NCBI GenBank assembly: GCA_913057205.1
Contig: CAJXNO010000007.1
Span: 1 to 64,000 of the forward strand
Direction of reading: 5' to 3'
Length of the DNA: 64,000 nt
From: an uncultured Flavobacteriales bacterium
GTDB taxonomy: Bacteria; Bacteroidota; Bacteroidia; Flavobacteriales_G; Salibacteraceae
Made by a program: the position numbers and the translations under genes. Of the stretch, positions 34,701 through 44,852 are shown piece after piece (position 1 is the first letter of the stretch; each line of letters starts with the position of its first letter). The notes under the pieces are model-generated. The model was given only the letters and a program-made list of their open reading frames with translations, was not told where the DNA came from and did no database searches.

Positions 34701-36463
34701 ATGAAAAGAACGATTACCCTTTCTGTGCTAGCGAGCATGTTTTATGCAACTGTATACGCCCAGTGCACCGTCCCTCTATCCTTTTCCAACCTTGACATCA
34801 ACTACACGGATGCCTTCCTCAAGTAAGGCGGCCATGTCTGGAGGGATTTCTCCCGTGCCCGATATGAATCGCTGGCTACCTCGGGCAAGAGTCCGGTATT
34901 CAGCGGGGCAATTTGGGTGGTGCACTGCATGAAGAAGAACAGCTTCATTTGGCTGGAACCCTTTACCGGCAATCTGGAAACGACTATTACGCAGGTCTCA
35001 TCACAGGTGATTCGGTTCTTACCGCTGCTCATTGCGATGCATGGGATTGGCATTGGAAGGTAAGCCAAGCAGGCATTGAATTCTTCACCAATGGCGGTGC
35101 GCCTTCTGAAGCCATCAGAACGTGGCCAGCAAAAGGCAATCTAGAAACGCCTTCTCCGTTAACCGAAGCGCTTGCCCCATTCGTAGATGTGAATGCTGAT
35201 GGTGTTTACATGCATACGGATGGTGATTATCCACTTATAAAAGGCGATCAAGCCGTATTCTGGGTCTTCAATGACATCGGAAACCTTCATACTGAAACAG
35301 GAGGCTTGGCTCTTGGCTTTGAGTTCCATGCAATGGCCTATGCTTACGCTATTGATGGTACAGACGTGGACTATGCAACCTACTACCAGTATACCATGGT
35401 CAATAAAAGCGAACACGACTACCATGACCTCTACCTCGGACATTTTCTCGACATCGACCTTGGAAACGGTGCTGACGACCACATCGGTGTTGACGTGGCT
35501 CGAAAAACGGTTTTTGGCTATAACGGGGATGACTTCGATGAAGGTTTGACCAGATATGGGAACAATATTCCTATGGTGGGTGTACGTGTGAATCGGGCTC
35601 CCGATGACGCGACTATGCATGCAGCACACTACTTCGAGTCTTCAACCATCAACAACCATCGCTTGCCAAGCATTGCCATCGAATACTACAATTACCTCAG
35701 CGGACTCAACCCAGATGGATCAACCAAGACCGATTTAAACGGGGATCCAACCACGTATGTGCTCGACGGTGCAAACTTGGCGTCTCCTTCGATGTGTGCA
35801 GATGGCTTCCTTCCTGCCGATTACCGCGCATTACAGTCTTATGGACCGTATGACTTTGAACGCTCTCAGTCCATGGGCATCACCTACTCTGTGGTCTTGG
35901 ACTTTGACTCTGCTTTTCAAGGGCAGGGTTGTCCGGATTACGTACCCTTCGGTAACGCGGCAGATGTAGTGGATAGCCGCTATCAGTTTACCCGATGCGA
36001 TGACTTTGCCGTAGATGTGACCGCTGATATACAAGATGCCTCTCTCGATCAGGCTGGTTGGATCAACCTCGTTAGCTTGGGTGTAGAGGGCGTTTATACC
36101 TATGACTGGTCCAACGGTGCCTCTACCCGAAACATTGACGGCATCAGTGGTGGCCCATACACCGTCACCATTACGAACGCAGATGGATGTACCCATACGG
36201 AGAGTTTTGAAGTACTGGATGGTCCCGGTGGATTGAATGAGTTCAATACCTCAATGATTGAGCTCTTCCCTAATCCCACCAACGGTTTATTAGCTGTGAA
36301 AGGATTGGAAGTAGCCCGACCTTACACCATCAGCAACCTACTTGGTGCTGTGGTATCCAGCGGAAACGTAAAAAGCTCGTTGGATGTGCATTCCTTGCCT
36401 TCTGGCATCTATATTTTGAAAGTAGATGGTCATGCTCCGATGAAGTTTCAAAAGATCGATTAG
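34701..36463 (+). pseudogene. T9SS-exported surface protein, broken by a stop and a frameshift
   Basis: The first 41 residues (ATG 34701, signal peptide, then SFSNLDINYTDAFLK) end at TAA 34824-34826. The same frame continues with GGHVWRDFSRARYES and SGAIWV, which belongs to the same family. The frame then changes by -1 near 34912-34920 (a GGG-to-GG contraction in TTTGGGTGGTGC would explain it), after which GALHEEEQLHLAGTLYRQSGND continues to a T9SS sorting domain ending KFQKID at 36463. Family members run on in one piece through the pattern RYEVP...GALWIGG...LHVAAQTYRQSG. Two lesions in about 90 bases mean a pseudogene or sequencing errors. A SprB-like repeat (TVTITNADGCTHTESFEV) lies before the sorting domain. 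Confidence 0.8.
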
Positions 36464-36488
36464 CGATGTACCCCTGAACCACTTAGCA

Positions 36489-36512
36489 CGCTGTGTTTGC
36501 AGCGGGTTTTTT
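36489..36512 (+). terminator. Terminator after the broken T9SS gene
   Basis: CGCTG (36489-36493) pairs with CAGCG (36500-36504) around TGTTTG, followed by GG and six T residues. Confidence 0.65.
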
Positions 36513-36550
36513 GTTTCCAAACCCAGTGACTCACAACAAAAAAATAATGC

Positions 36551-36579
36551 TTGTGAATTTGAGTTTCCATCTAATTTCG
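36551..36579 (+). promoter_or_regulatory. Promoter of the polyamine operon
   Basis: TTG at 36551-36553 lies 18 bases before TAATTTCG at 36572-36579 (TAnnTTCG), 31 bases before the arginine decarboxylase ATG. Confidence 0.5.
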
Positions 36580-36610
36580 TATCCTCATTAAAACGTGCAT
36601 TCCCTACTGA

Positions 36611-38041
36611 ATGAAGAATACTTATTTCAACCTGATCGATCAAAGCTTCTACTTCCCACAAGAGGGCTTCGATCTTCGGGACGACTACCTTACTTTTCAT
36701 GGTATATCATTGAAGTACCTCATCGAGAAGTACGGTACCCCCTTTCGATTCATCTACTTACCAAAGATCGGCGACCAGATCAAGAAGGCACGGAACCTTT
36801 TCAATCGAGCCATCAAGAAGAACGGTTACCGCGGTGAGTACCATTATTGCTACTGTACGAAATGCAACCACTTCTCGCATGTGATCAGTGAAGCGGTGAA
36901 GCATGACGTGCACCTAGAAACGTCTTCGGCCTTTGACATTGACCTGATCCTCAACTTGCACAAAGAAGGCAAGATCGATAAGAAACGTAAGATCGTGAAC
37001 AACGGTTATAAGACCGATGAATACCTCCGAAAGATCATTTCGCTCATCGCCTATGGTTTCAAGGATGTGATTGTTGTACTCGATAGTAAAACCGAACTTG
37101 AGCGTATAGTGAAAGTAGCAGAAGAGCTGCAGGTAAAGGACAAGGTGAAGATCGGTATGCGTATGGCCATCAATGAAGAGCCTCAGAGTGCGTACTACAC
37201 TTCGCGTCTAGGTATACGTCCGGCTGATATGCTCGAGTTTTTCAAGAACCATGTTCAGAATAATGAGTACGTTGAATTGAGCATGCTGCATTTCTTCGTG
37301 GACTCCGGAATTAAAGACAGCCTTTACTATTGGGGCGAGTTCCAGAAGGCCTTGAAGCTTTACATCGATTTGAAGAAGCAGTGCAAGACCTTAGATTCTT
37401 TCAACCTTGGCGGTGGCTTCCCGATCCGCAACAACCTGGGTTTTGAGTACGACTACAACTACATCGTGAATGAGATCGTCAAGAACATCAAGGAGAGCTG
37501 TGATGCAGAAGGTGTTCGTGAGCCGCACATCTTCACGGAGTTCGGCAAGTACACCGTAGGCGAAAGCGGCGCCATCATCTTTAAGGTGCTTGAGCAGAAA
37601 CTGCAAAACGATACCGAGTCGTGGTACATCATCAACAACTCCTTGATGAACACCATTCCGGATGCATGGTCTATCCACGAGAAATTCATCTTGCTCCCGA
37701 TCAACAAGTGGGGCAATGAGTACCGCAGGGCCAACATCGGCGGCATCAGCTGCGACCATTCCGATTACTACAATTCAGAAGATTTCAATCAGGAAGTACT
37801 CCTTCCCTCCTATCCGGAGAATGATCCCGAGCCTTTGTACCTCGGCTTCTTTCACACCGGAGCCTACCAAGATGCGATCAGTGGATACGGCGGCATCAAG
37901 CACTGCCTCATCCCATCGCCCAAGCACGTGATCATCGATCGCGATGAGAAGGGGAATATCGTTGACTATGTTTACCGCAATGAGCAATCGGCAGAAGAGA
38001 TGTTCCGCTTGCTCGGCTATAACCAAGAACAAACTGTATGA
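36611..38041 (+). CDS. speA: Arginine decarboxylase, alanine-racemase-fold type
   Basis: A 476-residue PLP enzyme of the biosynthetic arginine decarboxylase family (alanine-racemase fold), converting arginine to agmatine. The PLP Lys is Lys84 in YHYCYCTKCNHFS. Other motifs: VHLETSSAFDIDLI, MLHFFVDSGI, DSFNLGGGFPI (the Gly-rich phosphate loop), and near the end SCDHSDYYN with the acidic and Cys residues of the second active-site half, then FFHTGAYQDA. It is shorter than E. coli SpeA but typical of Bacteroidota. Its stop overlaps the agmatinase start (ATGA, 38038-38041). Confidence 0.9.
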   Translation: MKNTYFNLIDQSFYFPQEGFDLRDDYLTFHGISLKYLIEKYGTPFRFIYLPKIGDQIKKARNLFNRAIKKNGYRGEYHYCYCTKCNHFSHVISEAVKHDVHLETSSAFDIDLILNLHKEGKIDKKRKIVNNGYKTDEYLRKIISLIAYGFKDVIVVLDSKTELERIVKVAEELQVKDKVKIGMRMAINEEPQSAYYTSRLGIRPADMLEFFKNHVQNNEYVELSMLHFFVDSGIKDSLYYWGEFQKALKLYIDLKKQCKTLDSFNLGGGFPIRNNLGFEYDYNYIVNEIVKNIKESCDAEGVREPHIFTEFGKYTVGESGAIIFKVLEQKLQNDTESWYIINNSLMNTIPDAWSIHEKFILLPINKWGNEYRRANIGGISCDHSDYYNSEDFNQEVLLPSYPENDPEPLYLGFFHTGAYQDAISGYGGIKHCLIPSPKHVIIDRDEKGNIVDYVYRNEQSAEEMFRLLGYNQEQTV

Positions 38042-38892
38042 TCAATTACGCTGGCATTGCAGAAGAGCTGTGCACTTTTGAGAACGCTAAGGTTATCCTT
38101 CAGTCCATTCCGTACGACGGAACCAGCACCTGGGGAAAAGGTGCCGATGGAGGCTTTGAGGCCTTTTTAGATGCTTCTGAGAACATGGAGCTCTATGATA
38201 TTGAAACGCAAACGGAGGTGTACAAACAAGGCGTGCACATCACCAAGCCGATCCGAGAGAGTGATAGCCCGACCAGCATGTTCAACGCCGTATATGACGG
38301 CACGAAGGAACTCATGGAAAGCGGCAAGTTCCTTACCTTCTTTGGCGGCGAGCACAGCATCAGCATCGGGGTGATCAAGGCCTTCTATGAAAAGCATGAG
38401 AACCTCACGGTATTGCAGTTGGATGCGCATGCGGATCTGCGTCCTACCTACATGGGGTCGCCGTACAATCACGCTTGTGCCTTGTACGATGCAAGTGTGA
38501 ACACCAACCTGATCCAGGTGGGCATCCGCAGCATGGATGTGAGCGAAGAAGAACACATGGACCGCAGTAAGGTCTATTTTGCGGAAGACATTTACGGGCA
38601 AGACGCTTGGATGGATGCGTCCATCGCACAAATGACGGATGATGTTTACCTGACCATTGACCTGGACGCATTTGATCCTGGGATCATGCCGGCCACCGGA
38701 ACACCGGAGCCGGGCGGATTGGATTGGAACACCACCATTCGCTACTTGCGTAAGGTGTTTGAACAGAAGAATGTGGTAGGTTTTGACATCGTGGAATTGG
38801 CTCCGATCGACGGCCTGCACGCGCCCCAGTTCTTGGTGGCGAAGTTGTACTATAAGTTATTGAGCTACAAATTTTTGAATCATGGCAAATAA
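38038..38892 (+). CDS. speB: Agmatinase
   Basis: A 284-residue ureohydrolase that turns agmatine into putrescine and urea. The binuclear manganese motifs are all present: GGEHS (103-107), LDAHADLR (128-135) with the neighbouring YNHACA, and DLDAFDP (208-214). The following GTPEPGGL is the loop that selects agmatine-type substrates over arginine. ATG overlaps the speA stop by 4 bases and its own 3' end overlaps the next gene by 11 bases. Confidence 0.93.
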   Translation: MINYAGIAEELCTFENAKVILQSIPYDGTSTWGKGADGGFEAFLDASENMELYDIETQTEVYKQGVHITKPIRESDSPTSMFNAVYDGTKELMESGKFLTFFGGEHSISIGVIKAFYEKHENLTVLQLDAHADLRPTYMGSPYNHACALYDASVNTNLIQVGIRSMDVSEEEHMDRSKVYFAEDIYGQDAWMDASIAQMTDDVYLTIDLDAFDPGIMPATGTPEPGGLDWNTTIRYLRKVFEQKNVVGFDIVELAPIDGLHAPQFLVAKLYYKLLSYKFLNHGK

Positions 38893-39859
38893 AGGACCGG
38901 TTACACAGTTCATCAAAGATCATTATAAGCATTTCAACGCGGCGGCACTGATCGATGCGGCGGAGGGTTACGAGGTGCACTTGAAAAGCGGTAAGAAGAT
39001 GTTGATCAGCTTAGCTGGCGCGATGAGTACGGCTGAATTGGGCCGCTCATTGGCTGAGATGATCCGTCAAGACAAGGTGCATTTGATCTCCTGTACGGGT
39101 GCTAACCTGGAAGAGGACATCATGAACCTAGTGGCCCACTCCCACTACGAGCGGGTGCCGAATTACCGCGACCTTACCCCGCAACAAGAATGGGATTTAC
39201 TAGAGCGTGGCTTGAACCGCGTTACCGATACCTGCATTCCGGAAGAAGAAGCGTTCAGACGCTTGCAGAAGCACATCTTCGAAATCTGGAAGGATGCCGA
39301 AAGCAAGGGTGAGCGTTATTTCCCACATGAGTACATGTACAAGATGCTCAACAGCGGTATGCTGGAGCAGTATTATGAGATCGATCCCAAGAACAGCTGG
39401 ATGCTGGCAGCGGCCGAGAAGAACCTCCCGATCGTTGTACCGGGTTGGGAAGACAGCACGATGGGCAACATCTTCGCCTCCTACTGCATCAAAGGCGAGT
39501 TGAAGGCCACTACGATGAAGTCTGGCATTGAATACATGATGTGGCTGGCGGATTTCTACTCGAAGGAAGCCGGCACGGAAGGTATTGGTTTCTTCCAGAT
39601 CGGTGGTGGTATTGCGGGCGACTTCCCTATTTGCGTGGTGCCGATGCTCTACCAAGACATGGAACAAACCGACGTGCCGTTCTGGAGCTACTTCTGTCAG
39701 ATATCCGACAGCACCACCAGCTACGGCTCTTATAGCGGTGCCGTTCCGAATGAAAAGATCACTTGGGGTAAGCTAGACATTGACACCCCGAAGTACATCA
39801 TTGAGAGCGATGCAACCATTGTAGCGCCACTGGTTTTCGCTTATTTACTTGGGTGGTAG
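38882..39859 (+). CDS. speY: Deoxyhypusine-synthase-like protein, probable homospermidine synthase
   Basis: A 325-residue member of the deoxyhypusine synthase family. NAD-binding blocks ISLAGAMSTAELG, LISCTGANLEED and PGWEDSTMGNIF are clear. The catalytic Lys, in SWGK of the eukaryotic enzyme, is kept as TWGK at Lys297. Bacteria lack the eIF5A target; in the cyanobacterium Anabaena a homologue (SpeY) is needed to make homospermidine from putrescine. The operon order arginine decarboxylase, agmatinase, DHS-like fits that pathway exactly. The symbol is therefore an inference; spermidine or a protein-modification role is not excluded. Confidence 0.82.
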   Translation: MANKGPVTQFIKDHYKHFNAAALIDAAEGYEVHLKSGKKMLISLAGAMSTAELGRSLAEMIRQDKVHLISCTGANLEEDIMNLVAHSHYERVPNYRDLTPQQEWDLLERGLNRVTDTCIPEEEAFRRLQKHIFEIWKDAESKGERYFPHEYMYKMLNSGMLEQYYEIDPKNSWMLAAAEKNLPIVVPGWEDSTMGNIFASYCIKGELKATTMKSGIEYMMWLADFYSKEAGTEGIGFFQIGGGIAGDFPICVVPMLYQDMEQTDVPFWSYFCQISDSTTSYGSYSGAVPNEKITWGKLDIDTPKYIIESDATIVAPLVFAYLLGW

Positions 39860-39863
39860 TTTC

Positions 39864-40901
39864 TTAAAAACACCAATAATCCTCCGCAAAGCCAAAGCCC
39901 ATCTCGGCCATGCTTTGTTCGATTTCATTCAATCCATCCGGTGAAGCCACGGCAACGATGACCTGTGGCCTTTGCGCTTTGAGCTCCAGCAAAGCATCAG
40001 GGGCTTCCATGCGCACATCATAGATGTCCAGTCCGATCTTCTTCGGGTTGTCACAGATCCAGGTGAATTGCTCGTTGTTTTCGAGCAGGAGCTTGGCGAG
40101 GTCTTTTCCGTTCCTTCCTGCACCCCACAAGACCAGTGGACGTGCGGCGTCTCGATCAAGCTTTGCAAAGTTCTTCCACTTCAGCTCATAGTAGCGGTTG
40201 TCTTGGTACACATCCCAGGTGCGGGAGATGCGGTCACTGCGATCGCGCCAGTAGTGCAGAACCTTGTCGAGTCCGTATACCTGAAAGCCTTGGGCGTAGA
40301 AGCGAAAGCAGAGGTCATAATCCTCGGGGTAGATGGGCGAATCAAAAGCGCCGGCTTGCTCAAAGTCATCTCGGTGCAGCATCCAGCAGTGGCTGGGGAT
40401 GACACACTCTCGGTAGATGTGCTGCCAGTGGCTGTGGGTACGCGCCACCTCATTGAGCCAGTCTTCATATTTACGGAAGCCCTCGCCCACCTCGCCTTCA
40501 TCCACAAAATGCTCGGTGCCGCCTGCGATGATCCAGCCCCTGCCCTGCTGGAGCCAAGCATTTACCATCACTTCCAGTTTATCTGCGGGCATCTTATCAT
40601 CCGAGTCCATGCGATTGATGAGGATACCTTTCGCGTGCTTATATCCGGTTTGTAGGGCTGGAATGAGCAGTTCGCCTTCACTTTGCAGGTGTTTGATGCG
40701 CGCGTCTTTGGCTGCAAACGAAGCGATGATCTCATCCGTACCATCGGTAGAATGATCATTTACGGCAAGGAGCTCCCAGTTGGTGTAAGTCTGCGCTTGA
40801 ATGGACCGCAAGCAATCTGCGATATAAGCTGCCGTGTCTTTGGCGGCCAAGATGATGGAAACGAGGGGCGCTTGTTCGTGGATGTTGCTGGGGTCAGTCA
40901 T
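39864..40901 (-). CDS. Family 2 glycosyltransferase with extra C-terminal Rossmann-like domain
   Basis: A 345-residue GT-A glycosyltransferase. SIILAAKDTAAYIADCLRSIQAQTYTNWELLAVNDHSTDGT and the metal-binding DSDD (in RMDSDDKMP) are in the first 110 residues; PIYPEDYDLCFRF is the ED catalytic region, then W-rich LHYWRDRSDR. The final 90 residues form a second module, beginning LVLWGAGRNGKDLAKLL, with a Gly-rich Rossmann turn like sugar-nucleotide or NAD-dependent enzymes. Donor and acceptor are unknown. It ends 4 bases after the speY stop on the opposite strand; the following small gene overlaps its start by 8 bases. Confidence 0.85.
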   Translation of the reverse strand: MTDPSNIHEQAPLVSIILAAKDTAAYIADCLRSIQAQTYTNWELLAVNDHSTDGTDEIIASFAAKDARIKHLQSEGELLIPALQTGYKHAKGILINRMDSDDKMPADKLEVMVNAWLQQGRGWIIAGGTEHFVDEGEVGEGFRKYEDWLNEVARTHSHWQHIYRECVIPSHCWMLHRDDFEQAGAFDSPIYPEDYDLCFRFYAQGFQVYGLDKVLHYWRDRSDRISRTWDVYQDNRYYELKWKNFAKLDRDAARPLVLWGAGRNGKDLAKLLLENNEQFTWICDNPKKIGLDIYDVRMEAPDALLELKAQRPQVIVAVASPDGLNEIEQSMAEMGFGFAEDYWCF

Positions 40902-41085
40902 CCTGTGCCTGTTCCCTTCTATTGCTCACTGCCATGCTGATGATGACCAGTGCCATGCTCAGTATACCGATGTAATTGCTGCTATTGGCCTCCCAAGAAA
41001 GGTTGGAGTAATCCATGTAGCGGAACAAGAACAGCGCAATCAATGCACTGCATACGGTGATCAAGATGCTTCTGAACCGTTGCAT
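40894..41085 (-). CDS. Small membrane protein next to the glycosyltransferase
   Basis: A 63-residue protein with two hydrophobic stretches (about 8-25 and 38-55) and an Arg/Asp tail. No family is recognised. Its 3' end overlaps the glycosyltransferase start by 8 bases, supporting a real, translationally coupled gene rather than a chance frame. Confidence 0.55.
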   Translation of the reverse strand: MQRFRSILITVCSALIALFLFRYMDYSNLSWEANSSNYIGILSMALVIISMAVSNRREQAQDD

Positions 41086-41306
41086 GGCCGTGAAGGTAAG
41101 GCTTTTGGAGGTGGTGCTTTGGATGGCTAGTGCTAGCTATTGTTTATCCAGATATCTACTGCTATCTTGTTGGCTTCAAATCAGATGCGAACAACTGTTG
41201 TGCAAGCGTTGAAAGATTGAATGCTAAGACGGAGGCGGTGTTCGGGGTTAAATGTTCGTTTAATAAAAGCTTAGAGTAAGGTATGGTCCATTTTACAAGG
41301 TCTATA

Positions 41307-44152
41307 ATGAAGCTCTTATTTGTGTCAATTGCTTCCCTGTTATTTATATGCGGTGGGGTTTATGGGCAGATTCAATATGGCCAGGATATCGATGGTATCG
41401 CTGCAGGTGATAGTGCCGGCTACTCTGTTTCTATGCCTGATCGAAACACCATTGCGATAGGGTCGCCGGGAAGTGATTCTAATGGACAGGATGCTGGTCA
41501 AACACGGATATTTAGTTGGAATGGTGTCTCATGGGTACAAAAAGGACAAGATATTGATGGTGTCTCTGTGGGTGATAAATCGGGACATTCCATAAGCATG
41601 CCTGACCCTAATACAGTTGCGATAGGCGCCTACATGGCTAACTCCTTAACAGGACAGGTTCAAATTTACCGTTGGAACGGAACCGCTTGGATACAGAAAG
41701 GGCAAACCATAATCGGAGAAGCACAAGGTGATTCGTTTGGTTATTCGGTTAGTATGTCAGACTCTACATCCGTTGTTATTGGTGCTCCAAGATACGATGT
41801 TGGCTCTTCGGGCAATACGGGGCACACGCGTGTTTACACTTGGAATAATAATATGTGGGAACCAAAAGGTGATGAAATAATCGGTGAGCATGCAGGAGAC
41901 TATTCAGGCTGGTCCGTGAGCATGGCGGACCCAAATACCATAGCAATTGGAGGGCATGGCAACGATGCAAACAATATGTCTGGCACTGGTCACGTACGTG
42001 TATACCAATGGAATGGAGCGGAATGGAATCAGAAAGGAGAGGATATAGATGGGGATACTAGTGAAATTTATGCAGGTTGGTCAGTAAGCATGCCAAATGC
42101 AAACGTTCTCGCACTTGGTGCAACTGCTGTTGGCCCAAACACTTCATTCCCTGGCCAAGTTCGAGTATATTACTGGTCTGGAACGGATTGGGTTCAATAT
42201 CGCAACGACATTTATGGTGAGATGCCTGGTGATGCAATGGGCTATTCTGTAAGTATGCCAGATAGCTCTACGTTGGCCATTGGGGCACCTTTGAATGGTG
42301 CATCAGGTATTGACGCAGGTCATACTCGAGTATACAGTTTCCGTGGTGTTCATTCATCGGTATATAATGATCTAAACAATAACTGCATCAGAGAAGAACA
42401 AGCGATAGTCGTAGGGGTACTAGGTCTTATTGAACCGAGTAATTTGTTGGTGGAATCAGATTCTAACGGTCTCTGGTCAATTGATTCAGTAGCACTGGGA
42501 AACTATACCATTACTTACGATACTTCTGGCGCATGGCGTGTTAGCTGTGCAAATCCTCGAAGCTTTGTCGTCAGTGACCCTGATAATCAAATCAATCTCC
42601 CTTCATTTGGGATGATTCCTACTGATCCGTGTCCAGCTCCTAGAGTTTCTGTAGTGATGCCCGCAATGCGTCCAGGATTTGATCGTCAACGTCTACATGT
42701 TGAAGCACGCAATATGAACTTTGGTTCTGCTGTACTCGATAGTGCATATGTAATACTTAAGCTCGATGACCTCATTACATTGGATTCTGCAAACGCTCCT
42801 TTTATTGCTCTCGGAAACAATCAATTTCGTTTCGATTTGGGGCAAATAGATCCAGGGGAAAAGGAATCATTCATGGTGTGGAGCACTGTGAGTATTAATA
42901 CTGTTATTGGGCAAACGCTCCTTTTACGTGCAGAGATGTTTCCTCAATCTGGTTGTCTATTCGATAGCACTACTCCAGCACCCGCTCCTTTTGACTTCAC
43001 TCCTTGTACACTACCTTGGGATGGATCTGAGATTTCCTTGGATGGTTGGTGTCACAATGGTGGTATCTAATTCACGATCACCAATAATGGTGGCGATATG
43101 GATTGTTATTCTCCTGTTCGTCTCTTTGTTGATGGTCAGTATATGTCCTTGGATTCAGTACAATTGATAGGCGGTCAAACAGATACTCTGATCTATTCTG
43201 GCGATGGTGGCAGGACCTTTCGACTCGAAGTAGACCAACATCCCCTCCACCCTAGCAAATCTGAGCCAAACACAACCATCGAGCTGTGTGGGGGGCAATC
43301 GAATTGGACTCCGGAATTAGTTGGTATGATGCCAATGGATGATGCAGATCCCTTTGTAGATGTGTTTGCCGGAGTTGCAAGAGCCGCATACGACCCTAAC
43401 GACAAAACGGGTTTTCCACTGGGCGTAACCGATACCCACTTCATCGCACCGAATGGTCATATCCAGTACTTGATCCGCTTTCAGAATACGGGAAACGACA
43501 CGGCCTTTAAGGTAGTGCTTAGGGATACCTTGGATACTGATCTTGATATCTTTTCTGTACGCTCAGGTGTTGCAAGTGATGAATACACCTTCAAGATGTT
43601 TGGCCCTAGGGTGTTGGAATGGACTTTTGATGACATCATGCTGCCGGATAGCTCTACGAACCTGGAAGGAAGTATCGGTTTCGTGACCTTTACGGTTGAT
43701 CAAGTAGCAGACCTGCCGGATTACACCGAGATCAATAACCGCGTAGGTATTTACTTTGATTTCAACGCTCCCATCATTACGAATACGACCAGTCACGTGA
43801 TCAGAAGGTGGCAAATCCAAATGTGCCGGATGATCCAGGTGAAGAGGTTGGACAAGAAGAGATGCTGGAGAATAGTTTTGGGTATGACCTAAAGGTCTAC
43901 CCCAACCCTACCGATGGCTTACTGAACATCGATCTCAGCCGTAGTTATGCCCAAAGTACAGTCAGCGTAATAAACAGCATGGGTCAAGAGGTTGACCGTA
44001 GATCATTTAAGACCACCCAACACCTGCAGCTCAACATGCCAGAAGCAGCTGGGCTTTACCTTATTGAAGTGCACTCTGGTAATCAAAAGGCGGTGTTTCG
44101 GGTGGTTAAAGAGTATGGATTTGCTCAGTCATCCGGAATGCAGCGCAATTAG
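41307..44152 (+). pseudogene. Large T9SS-exported repeat protein, broken by a stop and a frameshift
   Basis: ATG 41307 begins a signal peptide (ending GGVYGQ). Six or so repeats of about 60-65 residues follow: (Q/N)-x-G-x-DI-G-D, GYSVSMPD, (T/N)-x-(I/V)AIG, RVY-x-WNG-x-(W)V-Q, an FG-GAP-like beta-propeller. A prealbumin-like domain and a DUF11/DUF7619-like region (YDPNDK, YLIRFQNTGNDTAF) come next. TAA at 43068-43070 stops translation, but the same frame continues (FTITNNGGDMDCYSP). Near 43805-43815 the frame changes by -1 (a GGG-to-GG contraction in AGAAGGTGGC would do it), after which the T9SS sorting domain (LKVYPNPTDGLLNIDL) follows and ends at 44152. As it stands only a shortened product lacking the sorting domain could be made. 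Confidence 0.8.
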
Positions 44153-44267
44153 TCGACGATATATTCAGGTATCTTTTAGAGCGTTCAGCCGTCGCAAAGC
44201 TCTCTGAGTGTCAGGGCCATCGGTTTTCGTACCTTTAAGGCCAGAAAAAACAAGAAGCAAGCAATCA

Positions 44268-44717
44268 ATGGGGAAGTCTCAAGAATCCTACAGTAAGAAA
44301 GAGAAAGAAAAGAAGCGGTTAAAAAAGCGTCAAGAAAAGCAAGCCAAGCGCGAGGAGCGCAAAGCCCAACCAAAGGCATCTGGACTGGAAGACATGATCT
44401 CCTATGTAGATGAATACGGTAACCCTACTGATACCCCACCAGATCCTGCTAATAAGAACGTTATCGAAGCGGAGGACATAGAACTCGGTGTACCCAAAAG
44501 AGAGAAAGAAGATAAAGTGGATGCGGTGCGCCACGGTAAAGTTGAATTCTTTAATCACGACAAGGGGTTTGGCTTCATCAAGGAGGATGACACGGATGAG
44601 AACTACTTCGTTCATGTGAGCAGTCTAACCGAGGAAATCGACGAAAACGACAAGGTCTCCTTTGAATTGGAAAAGGGCTTGAAGGGTATGAATGCGGTCC
44701 GCGTGAACAAGGTGTAG
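44268..44717 (+). CDS. Cold-shock-domain protein with charged N-terminal extension
   Basis: A 149-residue protein. Residues about 1-40 are a Lys/Arg/Glu-rich, helical extension (KKEKEKKRLKKRQEKQAKREER), then an acidic linker. The last 65 residues form a cold-shock domain with the RNA-binding signatures GKVEFFNHDKGFGFIKEDD (RNP1) and YFVHVSS (RNP2). It probably binds RNA. The ATG at 44268 is chosen because the usual family start is MGKSQES; the frame extends upstream without a better start. This extended form is typical of Bacteroidota. Confidence 0.9.
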   Translation: MGKSQESYSKKEKEKKRLKKRQEKQAKREERKAQPKASGLEDMISYVDEYGNPTDTPPDPANKNVIEAEDIELGVPKREKEDKVDAVRHGKVEFFNHDKGFGFIKEDDTDENYFVHVSSLTEEIDENDKVSFELEKGLKGMNAVRVNKV

Positions 44718-44828
44718 CAAAGGCTCTGAACCATTTTAAGCATTCATGTTCAGTGGGTTCATCAATGTGATAAACTCGAGTTCTTTGCATTTAGTCTTTT
44801 CAGTGTCTTTGGAAGACTACATCCACGC

Positions 44829-44836
44829 TACCTTCG
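44829..44836 (+). promoter_or_regulatory. -7 box upstream of the BamA/TamA-like gene
   Basis: TACCTTCG fits TAnnTTCG and ends 16 bases before the ATG at 44853. No clear -33 element. Confidence 0.4.
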
Positions 44837-44852
44837 CGGCGATCGATCGTGC

